Assembly: GCA_026390595.1 (NCBI GenBank)
Contig: JAPLFQ010000020.1
Location: 375,763-439,762 of the forward strand
DNA from: Ignavibacteriales bacterium
Lineage (GTDB): Bacteria; Bacteroidota; Ignavibacteria; UBA10030
Reading direction: 5' to 3'
DNA length: 64,000 nt
Position numbers and translations under genes: made by a program. Below, piece by piece: positions 53,419-62,223 of this stretch; the stretch's first letter is position 1; every line of letters starts with the position of its first letter. Below the pieces are notes generated by a model that saw nothing but the letters and a program-made list of their open reading frames with translations, made no database searches and was not told the DNA's origin.

Positions 53419-54729
53419 TCAATGTTCCTGGCCGCTCGGGTTAGACAACCGGCGCAGAGCCTTCTGACCGATATCACTGCGATAGTATGCGCCATCAAAC
53501 GTAATTGAACCAACAGCGCGGTACGCAGCCTCAATGGTCCCTCTGAGGTCATGCGCATATCCGACAGCCGTCACTCCCAACACTCTTCCACCGGATGACA
53601 GGATCTTCTCTCCGTCAGACCGTGTGCCGGCGTGAAACACGACCACGCCTTCCTCCTGTTTCATCTTCTCCAGACCATGGATTTCCTTTCCCGTCTGGTA
53701 GTCATCAGGGTATCCACGCGAAGCCATCACAACGCATACGGCCGACGCGGCGTGGAGTTGGACAGTGGAAGGATCCAGCCGATGCTCGGCGATCGAATAG
53801 AGTATTTCCGCAAGATCTCCTTCGATCAGCGGCACGACAACCTGCGTTTCAGGATCGCCGAATCGGCAGTTGTATTCGATCACTTTCGGCCCCGTCCTGG
53901 TCAGTATCAAGCCGCAATAGAGACATCCGCGGTACGGAGTCCCTGCATCTCTCATACCCTTGAGTGTTGGAACTATGATCTCTATCTCGATTCGTTTGAG
54001 GAGCTCCTGCGTTACAATCGGAGCGTTTGCATACGCCCCCATGCCCCCGGTGTTTTTCCCCCTGTCGCCGTCCAGGATCCGCTTGTGGTCCTGCGCAGAT
54101 GCAAGCGTTGCGAACCGTTCGCCATCGGTGAGCGCGAAAATCGACGCTTCTTCCCCTTCCAGATACTCCTCGATCACCACGTTCTCCCCTGCTGACCCAA
54201 ACGCCTTGTTCAACACCATCTCCCGAATCGCGATCACTGCCGCATCATGGGTTTCGCATATCAGCACACCTTTTCCTGCGGCCAATCCATCCGCTTTGAC
54301 CACAACAGGAACCGGAAGTTCGAGAGCGAACGCTTCAGCCTCATTCAGTTCACCCGAAGAGAAGCTTCTGAACTTGGCCGTCGGGATACCGTTCTGCGCC
54401 ATGAACGATTTGGAGAACACTTTGCTTCCTTCGAGCATCGCCGCCGCCCTGCTTGGACCGAAGATCCGGAGGCCGCTCCGTTCGAATTCGTCAACGATCC
54501 CGTCAACAAGAGGCTGCTCCGGACCAACAACCGTGAGATCGACATCGTTTTCTTTTACGAAGCGCATCAAGCCCTGTATGTCGGTTGGTTTGAGCGATAC
54601 CAGCCGGGCCTGTTGTGCGACGCCGGCATTGCCGGGAGCACAATACAATGCCTTGACGTGTGGACTCTGCCTCAGTTTCCAGACAATTGCATGTTCCCTC
54701 CCGCCGGAGCCGATTACCAGAATGTTCAT
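53419..54729 (-). CDS. purD: Phosphoribosylamine-glycine ligase PurD
   Basis: An ATP-grasp ligase (436 residues) that joins glycine to phosphoribosylamine in the second step of purine synthesis. N-terminal MNILVIGSGGREHAIVWKL, PVVVKADGLAAGKGV (ATP-grasp lysine region), HKRILDGDRGKNTGGMGAYANAP and YCGLILT are family hallmarks. The start overlaps the upstream glycosyltransferase stop as ATGA; the stop is one base before the epimerase ATG. Together with guaB in the same run it adds purine metabolism to this operon. Confidence 0.97.
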   Translation of the reverse strand: MNILVIGSGGREHAIVWKLRQSPHVKALYCAPGNAGVAQQARLVSLKPTDIQGLMRFVKENDVDLTVVGPEQPLVDGIVDEFERSGLRIFGPSRAAAMLEGSKVFSKSFMAQNGIPTAKFRSFSSGELNEAEAFALELPVPVVVKADGLAAGKGVLICETHDAAVIAIREMVLNKAFGSAGENVVIEEYLEGEEASIFALTDGERFATLASAQDHKRILDGDRGKNTGGMGAYANAPIVTQELLKRIEIEIIVPTLKGMRDAGTPYRGCLYCGLILTRTGPKVIEYNCRFGDPETQVVVPLIEGDLAEILYSIAEHRLDPSTVQLHAASAVCVVMASRGYPDDYQTGKEIHGLEKMKQEEGVVVFHAGTRSDGEKILSSGGRVLGVTAVGYAHDLRGTIEAAYRAVGSITFDGAYYRSDIGQKALRRLSNPSGQEH

Positions 54730-56045
54730 CGGATTTCTTCCTCGAGTTTCAGAAAAGCGTTCTTGTCGATATCCGTCAAAGATTCGAAATGACGTGCAAG
54801 CTCTCCAGTCAGAATCTGGCGATTGAAGTGCCCCGAAAAATCTTCCGGCACCTGCTTGAGCTGATTCTTCTCAAACTGTGTGAATAATTCTCTCACCGCG
54901 TCCTCGTGCGCCTGCAGGTTCTTCAGGGGCACACAAAGACCGGCACCGCTCTCGAGGATCAACTGCTTGATGTGTCCTTCATTGAGCGATCCAAGAATGG
55001 GCCTGCGGGCACCGAAATACTCATAGAGCTTCCCCGGTGACTGATAGTCATTGTCGAGCACCAGCCAAAGGGCATCTGATTCCTGGAGACGCCGCGTACA
55101 TTCCTTGTGATCGAGATATCCAAGGAACTTGACCTCATTCTGCAGACCGAGTCTGCTGACGAGATTTTGGTCTTCTTCACGCACGTTTCCGATGAGATCC
55201 AGTTCCAGCCTCCCCCGCATCTGCGGAACGTCCCGGAAGAGGTTGTGCAATGCCTGGAAAATAACAGACGGATTTCGTTCGGCGTAGAAGGTGCCGGCGT
55301 GGGTCATTCGCATCTTTCGCCGGGCCGGCTGCTTCGGAGCTACGCGCGTCTCGAAATCTTCGGGGTCATATCCCTGAGGAATGATAATGACATCATGATA
55401 GTCCAGATTCAGGTAGTGCTTCAGGATGCTCTCCTTGACACGCCTGACTGTAACGACAATCTTATCCGCGACTTTCAGGACGCGTTTCTCCAGACGGTAG
55501 TGGAGGTAACGGTGCAGCGGCGTCGGATAGTACTTGAATGGATAGTCCAGCCAGGCATCCCGATAATCGAGCACGAGAGGGATCCGGAATTCCTTCTTCA
55601 ACGCCTCCCCAATCAGAAAGTCCGTCTGCGGCGGGGCAGTGGCGAAGATCACATCAAAATGCTCCCGGCGCAGAAGCTCCTGTGCGGCTTTCAGAGCCTT
55701 CGATTTCCAGCCAATCTTTGTATCAGGAATGAACAGCGCGTCTCCTCCAAACTGCAGAATCTTCCTCATCCGCTCTGAAGGCATCTTGACGACACCCTGT
55801 TTCTTGAACAACCGGTTGGGATCGAGCGAACTCGCACGAAGGATATCCGTCCCTGCCTCCTCAACCTCGGCAAGCAAGGTGGTATCGACGGCATAATACC
55901 CTGTGGGGGTAACGGTGAGGACAGTAGGCTTCCATCCATACTTTGGAAGGTACTTCACGAACTTGGCGGTCCGCTGGACGCCGCTCAACCCCATCGGGGG
56001 AAAATAGTACGCGATAACCAGAACTTTTCGAAATTCACTATTCAT
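54726..56045 (-). CDS. Glycosyltransferase family 4-like (GT-B)
   Basis: A protein of 439 residues in the GT-B fold: KVLVIAYYFPPMGLSGVQRT near the start (acceptor-binding loop), VVDYRD-like LVLDYRDAW, VTVRRVKE, IIPQGYDPEDF near the hinge, then GFLGYLDH-like EVKFLGYLDHKE and SPGKLYEYFGARRPILGS in the donor domain, where the family E-x7-E is E-Y-F-G-A-R-R-P-I. Likely builds a surface polysaccharide with the neighbouring epimerase. It overlaps the peptidase stop by 4 bases. Confidence 0.88.
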   Translation of the reverse strand: MNSEFRKVLVIAYYFPPMGLSGVQRTAKFVKYLPKYGWKPTVLTVTPTGYYAVDTTLLAEVEEAGTDILRASSLDPNRLFKKQGVVKMPSERMRKILQFGGDALFIPDTKIGWKSKALKAAQELLRREHFDVIFATAPPQTDFLIGEALKKEFRIPLVLDYRDAWLDYPFKYYPTPLHRYLHYRLEKRVLKVADKIVVTVRRVKESILKHYLNLDYHDVIIIPQGYDPEDFETRVAPKQPARRKMRMTHAGTFYAERNPSVIFQALHNLFRDVPQMRGRLELDLIGNVREEDQNLVSRLGLQNEVKFLGYLDHKECTRRLQESDALWLVLDNDYQSPGKLYEYFGARRPILGSLNEGHIKQLILESGAGLCVPLKNLQAHEDAVRELFTQFEKNQLKQVPEDFSGHFNRQILTGELARHFESLTDIDKNAFLKLEEEIR

Positions 56046-57112
56046 ATAATTATCAAGTCTTTCGGTGCGCTTGTCAGAACTTCGCAGCCGCCATCGCGGA
56101 GAACAACATCATCCTCGATTCGTACACCGCCAAAGCCAGGTATATATATCCCTGGCTCGATCGTGACGACATTGCCGACTCTGAGCGTTTCCCTGCTTTG
56201 CGCGGACAACCGGAGTTCCTCGTGGATCTCGATGCCGAGCCCATGCCCGAGTGAATGACTGAAGTACTTGCCCAAGCCTTTGCGGCTGATGGCGCTCCGT
56301 GCGACCCTGTCGAGGGCACTTGTCCTCATGCCGGGACGCGCCGCTTCAATTGCCCTGCACTGTGCATCGAGCACGATTTGATATATTCTCTTCGCGCGGG
56401 GAGAAGGTCGTCCGACCGCGACAGTACGGGTGAGATCGCAGTGGTAACCGTGAAGAACACAACCAAAATCCAGCGTCACCAACTCCCCGGGTTTGATTTT
56501 CTTTGCAGAAGGCCGGGCATGAGGCAAAGCCCCACGGACTCCGGATGCCACGATGGGTTCGAACGCATCCGCGTCCGCTCCGTATCGCCTGTGCCAGTAA
56601 CCGATTTCCGCAGCGACCTCCTGCTCTGTGAGCCCTGGCGCAAGAACGCCCAGAAGCTTCTGAAAAACTCTCTCGGTGATTCGGACGGCAGCCCTGATGC
56701 TTTCGACTTCAGCTTCGTCCTTGACAGCGGCGATGCCCTCGATGAGGGATTTCGTCCGCACCAATGACGAGCCGGGAAACAGCTTCTTCATCGATGCGTG
56801 GGCCTCCACACTCGTATGCACGCTTTCGAAACCAACCCGCCCAGCGCCTTTCAGTAGCCGACGCTTTCCAACCTCCTCGAGGAGACTTTTCGGCGTGACA
56901 TGGATCTCCCATCCTTCAATCTCGGCCCTGGATTGGTCGCGATAACGGCGATCGGTAAGAAAATGCTGCTTCTGGCGGGTGACAACGCACAGGCCATTCG
57001 AGCCGGAGAATCGGGTCAAATAGCGGACATGGGGAATATGGAAGACAAGAAGACCATCCAATCTCAAAGCGGCAAGATGTCTTCGCACCTCGTGAAGCCG
57101 TCGCACGACCAT
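56042..57112 (-). CDS. M24B metallopeptidase (Xaa-Pro aminopeptidase/prolidase type)
   Basis: A protein of 356 residues with the creatinase/prolidase N-terminal domain and the pita-bread catalytic domain. Metal ligands are all present: Asp 215 (LDFGCVLHGYH), Asp 226 (CDLTRT), His 290 (SLGHGLG), Glu 319 (TIEPGIY) and Glu 333 (RIEDD). It cuts the first peptide bond before Pro or dipeptides with Pro. guaB ends 9 bases upstream of the start. Confidence 0.94.
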   Translation of the reverse strand: MVVRRLHEVRRHLAALRLDGLLVFHIPHVRYLTRFSGSNGLCVVTRQKQHFLTDRRYRDQSRAEIEGWEIHVTPKSLLEEVGKRRLLKGAGRVGFESVHTSVEAHASMKKLFPGSSLVRTKSLIEGIAAVKDEAEVESIRAAVRITERVFQKLLGVLAPGLTEQEVAAEIGYWHRRYGADADAFEPIVASGVRGALPHARPSAKKIKPGELVTLDFGCVLHGYHCDLTRTVAVGRPSPRAKRIYQIVLDAQCRAIEAARPGMRTSALDRVARSAISRKGLGKYFSHSLGHGLGIEIHEELRLSAQSRETLRVGNVVTIEPGIYIPGFGGVRIEDDVVLRDGGCEVLTSAPKDLIII

Positions 57113-57121
57113 CGTCGGTTT

Positions 57122-58582
57122 TTACTGGTGATAGTTGGGGGCTTCTTTGGTGATTGCAATATCATGAGGATGGCTTTCGCGGAGTCCGGCATCCGTCATT
57201 CGGACAAACTGCGCTTTCGATTTCATCTCCGGGATTGTCCGGCACCCGCAATACCCCATCGCCGAACGCAGTCCGCCGATCATCTGATGGACAGTCTCGC
57301 TGAGGCTCCCTTTGAAGGGCACTCTCCCCTCGATCCCCTCAGGAACGAGCTTCTGTATATCATCTTCGGCATCCTGGAAATACCGGTCTTTGCTGCCTTG
57401 TTTCATGGCTTCCATCGAACCCATGCCACGGTACATCTTGTAGCTTCTTCCCTCGTACAGCACTTTCTCACCCGGGCTCTCCTCAACGCCTGCAAAGAGG
57501 CTGCCGAGCATCACAGAATCAGCTCCCGCAGCAATAGCCTTGGCAATGTCTCCCGTCTGCTTGATGCCGCCATCTGCAATCAGCGGAACACCGGATCGCG
57601 ATGCGGCCTTCGCACAGTTCATGATCGCCGTGATCTGCGGCACCCCGACTCCCGCGATAACCCGGGTTGTGCAGATCGAGCCGGGCCCGATACCAATCTT
57701 CACTGCATCGGCTCCAGCTCTGATCAAATCACGCGTTGCCTCTTCCGTCGCAATGTTTCCCGCGATCAGCTGAATATCGAATTTCGATTTGATCAGTTTG
57801 ACCATCGTAAGGACCCCCTTCGAATGGCCATGCGCTGTATCCACGATGATGACATCTACACCGGCATCGACAAGCGCGGCAACACGATCGAGTGAGTCGC
57901 TCGTCACTCCCACTGCAGCCCCAGCGCGGAGCCGACCGAGTTTATCCTTACATGCGTGCGGGTGCCGCTTCTTTTTTTGTATATCCTTGAATGTGATCAA
58001 CCCCTTGAGCTTCCCGTTTTTGTCGACCACCGGGAGCTTTTCGATTCGATTCTTCTGCAGGATCGCCTCAGCTTCGACAAGCGTCGTTCCAACCGGCGCC
58101 ACAACGAGGTTCACGGAAGTCATTACTTTGGAGACTTCGAGATCGAGGTTTGGCTCGAAACGAAGATCCCGGTTTGTGAGGATACCCACGAGTTTCTCAT
58201 CCTGGACAATCGGTATGCCCGAGATGCTGTATTTCTTCATCACCTCAAGGGCTTCCCGTACAGTCTGATTCATGTGTAGCGTAATAGGATGGAGGATCAT
58301 GCCACTCTCTGACCTCTTCACCATGTCAACCTCCTCGGCCTGACGATGAATGGTCATGTTCTTGTGCAAAATCCCGATACCCCCTTCGCGCGCCAGGGCA
58401 ATGGCCATCGCGGATTCGGTTACCGTATCCATGGCTGCACTGACAAGCGGTATGTGGAGCTCGATTTCGCGCGTAAGAAGCGTCTTCACTTCAGTCTCTC
58501 GTGGAAGAACCGAGGATTTTGCAGGAAGCAACAACACATCATCATACGTTATCGCTTCGCCGACAATCTTCTTTAAAGGCAT
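57122..58582 (-). CDS. guaB: IMP dehydrogenase GuaB
   Basis: A protein of 486 residues that oxidises IMP to XMP, the committed step of GMP synthesis. Barrel segments include [19 protein letters not shown] and the catalytic loop GPGSICTTR with Cys 304; the monovalent-metal loop and flap follow ([22 protein letters not shown]). A CBS pair is inserted at about 95-205. Length is normal. Confidence 0.97.
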   Translation of the reverse strand: MPLKKIVGEAITYDDVLLLPAKSSVLPRETEVKTLLTREIELHIPLVSAAMDTVTESAMAIALAREGGIGILHKNMTIHRQAEEVDMVKRSESGMILHPITLHMNQTVREALEVMKKYSISGIPIVQDEKLVGILTNRDLRFEPNLDLEVSKVMTSVNLVVAPVGTTLVEAEAILQKNRIEKLPVVDKNGKLKGLITFKDIQKKKRHPHACKDKLGRLRAGAAVGVTSDSLDRVAALVDAGVDVIIVDTAHGHSKGVLTMVKLIKSKFDIQLIAGNIATEEATRDLIRAGADAVKIGIGPGSICTTRVIAGVGVPQITAIMNCAKAASRSGVPLIADGGIKQTGDIAKAIAAGADSVMLGSLFAGVEESPGEKVLYEGRSYKMYRGMGSMEAMKQGSKDRYFQDAEDDIQKLVPEGIEGRVPFKGSLSETVHQMIGGLRSAMGYCGCRTIPEMKSKAQFVRMTDAGLRESHPHDIAITKEAPNYHQ

Positions 58583-58611
58583 AGTGTTAATCCTGTCATG
58601 ACGTGATAGTC

Positions 58612-59781
58612 CTATTCGAACGCCGGTAGGCCGGTGATGTCCTCACCAACGATCAGCGTGTGCATCTCGTGCGTTCCTTCGTACGTCTTTACCGATTCCA
58701 GATTCGCAGCGTGGCGCATCACCGGGTACTCGTTCAGAATTCCGTTAGCGCCCAATATTTCCCTTGATGCTCGGGCAATTTCCAGAGCGTGGTATACATT
58801 GTTGCGTTTGGCCATCGAGATCTGTGTAAACTTGGCCTTCCCCCGGTCTTTCAGCCGCCCCAATTGGAGGCAAAGAAGTTGCGCCTTGGTTATCTCCGTG
58901 ACCATCTCGACAAGCTTGTGCTGCGTCAGTTGAAACGATGCGATAGGCTTACCGAATTGAATTCGTGTTTTGGAGTACTGCAGCGCTGCGTCATAGCATG
59001 CCATGGCAGAACCAACAACTCCCCAAGCAATTCCGTAGCGCGCCTGGCTGAGGCACATCAGCGGACTTTTCAATCCGCCGGATTTCGGAAGGATGTTTTC
59101 TTCCGGGATAAGGCAGTCTTCAAACACCAGCTCCGAGGTGACTGACGCCCTCAGTGAGTGCTTTCCTTTCATCTCCGGGGCTGAAAACCCTCTGGCCCCC
59201 TTCTCAACAAGGAATCCCTTGATTTCTCCATCCAGCTTCGCCCAAACAACAGCAACGTCAGCGATCGTCCCGTTCGTGATCCACATCTTGGCTCCATTGA
59301 GGACGAAACCGCTCGTTGTTCTTTCCGCCCGCGTGATCAGGCCGCCAGGGTTTGAACCGAAATCGGGTTCCGTCAGGCCAAAGCATCCAATGGCCTTCCC
59401 GGAGGCCAGCAATGGCAACCAGCGATCTTTCTGAATTTCGGAGCCAAACGTAAAGATCGGATACATGACGAGAGCGCTTTGCACCGAGGCAAAGCTCCGG
59501 ATCCCGCTGTCGCCCCGTTCCAGTTCCTGCATCACAAGCCCGTACGCGACATTGTTCATTTCTGCGCAGCCGTATCTCGCCGGAAGTGTGGAACCGAAAA
59601 GACCGAGATCAGCCATTTGCGCAACGAGGTGCATCGGAAAGACCCCTTCCTCGTAGTGACTCTCGATTATGGGAAGCACTCTTTCATCGACGAATGCGCG
59701 GACTGTGTTCCGGGCGAGGATCTCGTCTTCCGACAGCAGGTCACTCAAATGGTAGTAGTCGACCCCGTGGAATCCAAGCAT
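58612..59781 (-). CDS. Acyl-CoA dehydrogenase (glutaryl-CoA dehydrogenase-like)
   Basis: An FAD enzyme of 389 residues. Early family segments include [11 protein letters not shown] and [16 protein letters not shown], and the catalytic base is Glu 368 in [10 protein letters not shown], the position and context seen in glutaryl-CoA dehydrogenase. KMWITNG and [15 protein letters not shown] are further ACAD motifs. It probably acts in lysine/tryptophan or aromatic catabolism (glutaryl-CoA to crotonyl-CoA). It is first in the long minus-strand run, with a promoter candidate at 59859-59887. Confidence 0.9.
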   Translation of the reverse strand: MLGFHGVDYYHLSDLLSEDEILARNTVRAFVDERVLPIIESHYEEGVFPMHLVAQMADLGLFGSTLPARYGCAEMNNVAYGLVMQELERGDSGIRSFASVQSALVMYPIFTFGSEIQKDRWLPLLASGKAIGCFGLTEPDFGSNPGGLITRAERTTSGFVLNGAKMWITNGTIADVAVVWAKLDGEIKGFLVEKGARGFSAPEMKGKHSLRASVTSELVFEDCLIPEENILPKSGGLKSPLMCLSQARYGIAWGVVGSAMACYDAALQYSKTRIQFGKPIASFQLTQHKLVEMVTEITKAQLLCLQLGRLKDRGKAKFTQISMAKRNNVYHALEIARASREILGANGILNEYPVMRHAANLESVKTYEGTHEMHTLIVGEDITGLPAFE

Positions 59782-59858
59782 GTAGCGTCCTTATTGGGAG
59801 CGGCAGAGGTATGTCTATTTTTGACGACAGGCTGACAGAGAGCCTTTGCTGAACAAAA

Positions 59859-59887
59859 AAACTACTCAACAAACGCCCAAAAGTCAA
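59859..59887 (-). promoter_or_regulatory. Candidate promoter of the acyl-CoA dehydrogenase operon
   Basis: Minus strand TTGACT, 17 bases, TAGTTT then TTTTG, with the same -35 word as the promoter at 38722-38750. It lies 78 bp before the start and just beyond the terminator at 59907. Confidence 0.55.
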
Positions 59888-59906
59888 GGAAAGCATTGGA
59901 GAAGGG

Positions 59907-59960
59907 AAAAAAGAAGGCCAGTTTCTCAGTCGTCCCACCATAGGCGACCGATGACTGGCC
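59907..59960 (-). terminator. Intrinsic terminator on the minus strand
   Basis: GGCCAGT (59916-59922) pairs with ACTGGCC (59954-59960); on the minus strand the hairpin is followed by TTCTTTTTT (59907-59915). The 31-base loop can pair further (CGAC with GTCG). It would end transcription from the 60228 regulator gene. Confidence 0.55.
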
Positions 59961-60227
59961 CATCAAGAAGGAGGTAGCGTTATGCTCCCTACATAGTATT
60001 TGACGGCGGTTCAGAGAGAAAGTTGCATCAGATAATCATGATTTATTATTTCTCGCAGCCACTTTCCGTGCGATCATCCCTATTCCTTGTGTTTCCAACC
60101 CTGGATTTCACGATCGTGTGCCGCCCGGGTCATCACGAACTCAACTTCCCAATTGACGGTTCACTTGTGAGCGCACATATTGAGTAGATCTGGTGGGACG
60201 GGGGGGGGTCGGGACGTGTGAGAAGGA

Positions 60228-61613
60228 TCAACTCTCTGTGGAGCCGGAGTTCTTAATCCCGTATTTCTTGATCTTGAGATAGAGTGTTTTTGCGGTGATG
60301 CCGAGGACCTGTGCCGTCCTGAGCCTGTTCCACTGGTTGGCTCGCAGCACTTTCTCGACGTGGATTCTTTCGATCTCTTCAAGGGAGGGAAGAACTCCTT
60401 GATCCTCTTGACGCTCGATCCGTGGAACGTCCGAACTTCCAGAAAGAGACGGATTGATCCATAGATCCCTGGCCTCGATGGTGCCTCCCTGGCTCAGGAC
60501 AGTTGCTCCTTCGATTACGTGTTCCAGTTCACGCACATTTCCCGGCCAATCGTAGCGCATCAAGATCGACATCGCTTCGGGGCTTACTTTCTTGGGACCA
60601 GCCTTGGTCTTTCGCTTCAGGAAGTAATCAACGAGCAGGGGGATGTCCTCTTTTCGTTCCAAGAGAGAAGGAAGCTTGATGCTTACAACATTGAGACGAT
60701 ACAGCAGATCCTCTCGGAAACGTCCGGCCTGTACCTCCTGGGGAAGGAGCTTATTGGTGGCGGACACGACTCTCACATCGACCTTCATGGAATTCGTCCC
60801 GCCGACTCTCCGAAATTCGCCCGTCTCCAGAAATCTGAGCAGCTTGGCCTGAGTTGGCTGGCTGATGTCCCCAACTTCATCAAGAAACAGCGTCCCTCCA
60901 TTTGCGACTTCGACAAGTCCTTGCTTGGCAGCGTAGGCGTTTGTAAACGCCCCTTTTTCATGTCCGAACAGTTCACTCTCGAGGAGTTGATCCGGAATGG
61001 AGGCACAGTTGACAGCGACGAAAGGCTGGTCTTTCCGAGGACTCTCATTATGGAGAAGATGTGCAATAAGCTCTTTGCCCGTCCCGCTCGCACCCTGGAT
61101 CAGAACAAACGCCTCGCTATCCGCGACCTTTCGGGCATTGTCGACAGCCTGACGGAACACGGCACATTCGCCGACCAACCCACTCGGGCCGCTGATGCGA
61201 TTCAGCTCACGTTTCATCACCTCTTTGTCGATGACGAGCTGGCGGCGTTCGGCGGCGCGCCGGACCGTCGCGAGCAGTTGCGGCGTATCGTACGGCTTGC
61301 TGACGAAGTCGTACGCTCCGAGCTTGATCGTTTCGATAGCCGTCTTGTAGTCGCTGACATTTGTTAACATGATGACCTGCGTCGCAGGTGAGTGCTCGTT
61401 GATGAACCTGAGCACATCGATGCCGCTGACGCGGGGCATTTTGATGTCGAGGAGGATAATGTCGTAAATGGTGGACTGAATGAGGTTGATCGCTTCGGTG
61501 CCGTTGAGTGCGACATCGACGTCAAAATCGGAGAGTTCTTCGAGCTCTGTCTTGAGAAGGAAGGTTATTGATTCTTCGTCGTCGACAACCAGGATCCGGT
61601 ACTTCTTCGCCAT
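60228..61613 (-). CDS. Sigma-54-type response regulator with GAFTNA loop
   Basis: A protein of 461 residues: receiver (1-122, Asp 56), AAA+ domain (145-375; Walker A GASGTGKE at 174-181, Walker B GGTLFLDE near 239), and a Fis-type HTH at the end (NRLRTAQVLGITAKTLYLKI). The sigma-54-contact loop reads GAFTNA at 221-226, with Asn in place of the second Gly. This is a known kind of natural variant, and a similar change in NorR is reported to alter control of the AAA+ domain (from memory). A single receiver gene lies 24 bases upstream. Confidence 0.92.
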   Translation of the reverse strand: MAKKYRILVVDDEESITFLLKTELEELSDFDVDVALNGTEAINLIQSTIYDIILLDIKMPRVSGIDVLRFINEHSPATQVIMLTNVSDYKTAIETIKLGAYDFVSKPYDTPQLLATVRRAAERRQLVIDKEVMKRELNRISGPSGLVGECAVFRQAVDNARKVADSEAFVLIQGASGTGKELIAHLLHNESPRKDQPFVAVNCASIPDQLLESELFGHEKGAFTNAYAAKQGLVEVANGGTLFLDEVGDISQPTQAKLLRFLETGEFRRVGGTNSMKVDVRVVSATNKLLPQEVQAGRFREDLLYRLNVVSIKLPSLLERKEDIPLLVDYFLKRKTKAGPKKVSPEAMSILMRYDWPGNVRELEHVIEGATVLSQGGTIEARDLWINPSLSGSSDVPRIERQEDQGVLPSLEEIERIHVEKVLRANQWNRLRTAQVLGITAKTLYLKIKKYGIKNSGSTES

Positions 61614-61637
61614 GGCATCACCGGTTCGTCGTCGAGG

Positions 61638-62009
61638 CTAGAGACCACTCAGGACGCGTTCGACCGTCGTAAGCAGATCGACAAGATCGTACGGTTTGCT
61701 GACGAAATCCTCAGCGCCGAGTTTTTTTGATTCAATTGCGTTTTTCAGGTCGGCAAAACCGGTCAGCATGATGACTTTCGTGGCCGGCTGGGTCTCCTTC
61801 ACGAATTTCAGCACTTCGAATCCATCGACGTTCGGCATCTTGATGTCGAGAAGGATCAAATCGAAGATTTGCCCACGGAGGATATTGATCGCTTCGGCTC
61901 CATCTCCCGCTGACGAGACTCTGTATCCCTCCCCCTCCAGTTCAGCGCTCAAGACCGTCCGGAGAGCGTCTTCGTCATCGACAACCAGAATTCTATTCTT
62001 TTCTGCCAT
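61638..62009 (-). CDS. Stand-alone receiver (CheY-like) protein
   Basis: A protein of 123 residues, only a receiver domain: acidic pair DD at 11-12, phospho-acceptor Asp 55 (LLDIKMP), Thr in MLTGF and Lys in SKPYD. From ATG 62009 with AAGGAG seven bases before it. Co-transcribed with the sigma-54 regulator at 60228, which it resembles in its receiver, so it may compete for or relay phosphate. The longer frame to 62300 runs into the divergent gene's promoter and is rejected. Confidence 0.93.
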   Translation of the reverse strand: MAEKNRILVVDDEDALRTVLSAELEGEGYRVSSAGDGAEAINILRGQIFDLILLDIKMPNVDGFEVLKFVKETQPATKVIMLTGFADLKNAIESKKLGAEDFVSKPYDLVDLLTTVERVLSGL

Positions 62010-62076
62010 AAGAATTCTCCTTGGGAGATCCGCGATCAAGCTGCCAGAGAGCGTTATTGTTGCTCTGAGACAAAAT

Positions 62077-62105
62077 AACATAGAGAAAATCCCACAGAAA
62101 AGCAA
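62077..62105 (-). promoter_or_regulatory. Candidate promoter of the receiver/sigma-54 regulator pair
   Basis: Minus strand TTTG, then 20 bases after TTG, then TATGTT. It lies 68 bp before the receiver start. Confidence 0.45.
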
Positions 62106-62183
62106 ACGAGCAACTTCTGGGCAAACGAATCGCACAACCTTCTTCTGAGATATCGTTTTGGTCTGTGCTCGTCCCCCAACTCG

Positions 62184-62213
62184 TTGCAAATCACACAAAG
62201 AATTTTTACCTTT
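62184..62213 (+). promoter_or_regulatory. Candidate promoter of the receiver-DHp gene
   Basis: TTG (62184-62186), 20 bases, TACCTTT (62207-62213), which would start transcription within a few bases of ATG 62224, so the mRNA may be nearly leaderless. Confidence 0.45.
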
Positions 62214-62223
62214 ATCCCTCACA

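Larger units (their letters stand above)
59782..60227. other. 446-bp non-coding stretch with promoter, terminator and homopolymer
   Basis: Between the acyl-CoA dehydrogenase start and the downstream end of the regulator gene. It contains, in minus-strand order, a poly-C run (G9 at 60200-60208 on +), about 240 bases without clear content, a terminator-like hairpin (59907-59960) and the dehydrogenase promoter. No frame of note, no tRNA shape. Confidence 0.6.

Noticed and set aside
59916-59960. c-di-GMP riboswitch-like string GGTGGGACG in the hairpin loop (minus strand)
   Set aside because: The flanking GEMM pairing and tetraloop are absent, and the hairpin plus T run is explained as a terminator.
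60200-60208. Nine-G homopolymer as a phase-variation switch
   Set aside because: It lies outside any coding frame or promoter, so a switching effect is not supported; it may also be an assembly weak point.
59782-60227. tRNA or other structured RNA gene
   Set aside because: No T-loop GTTCGA-like motif, no acceptor stem pairing and no CCA end could be found in this or other spacers.
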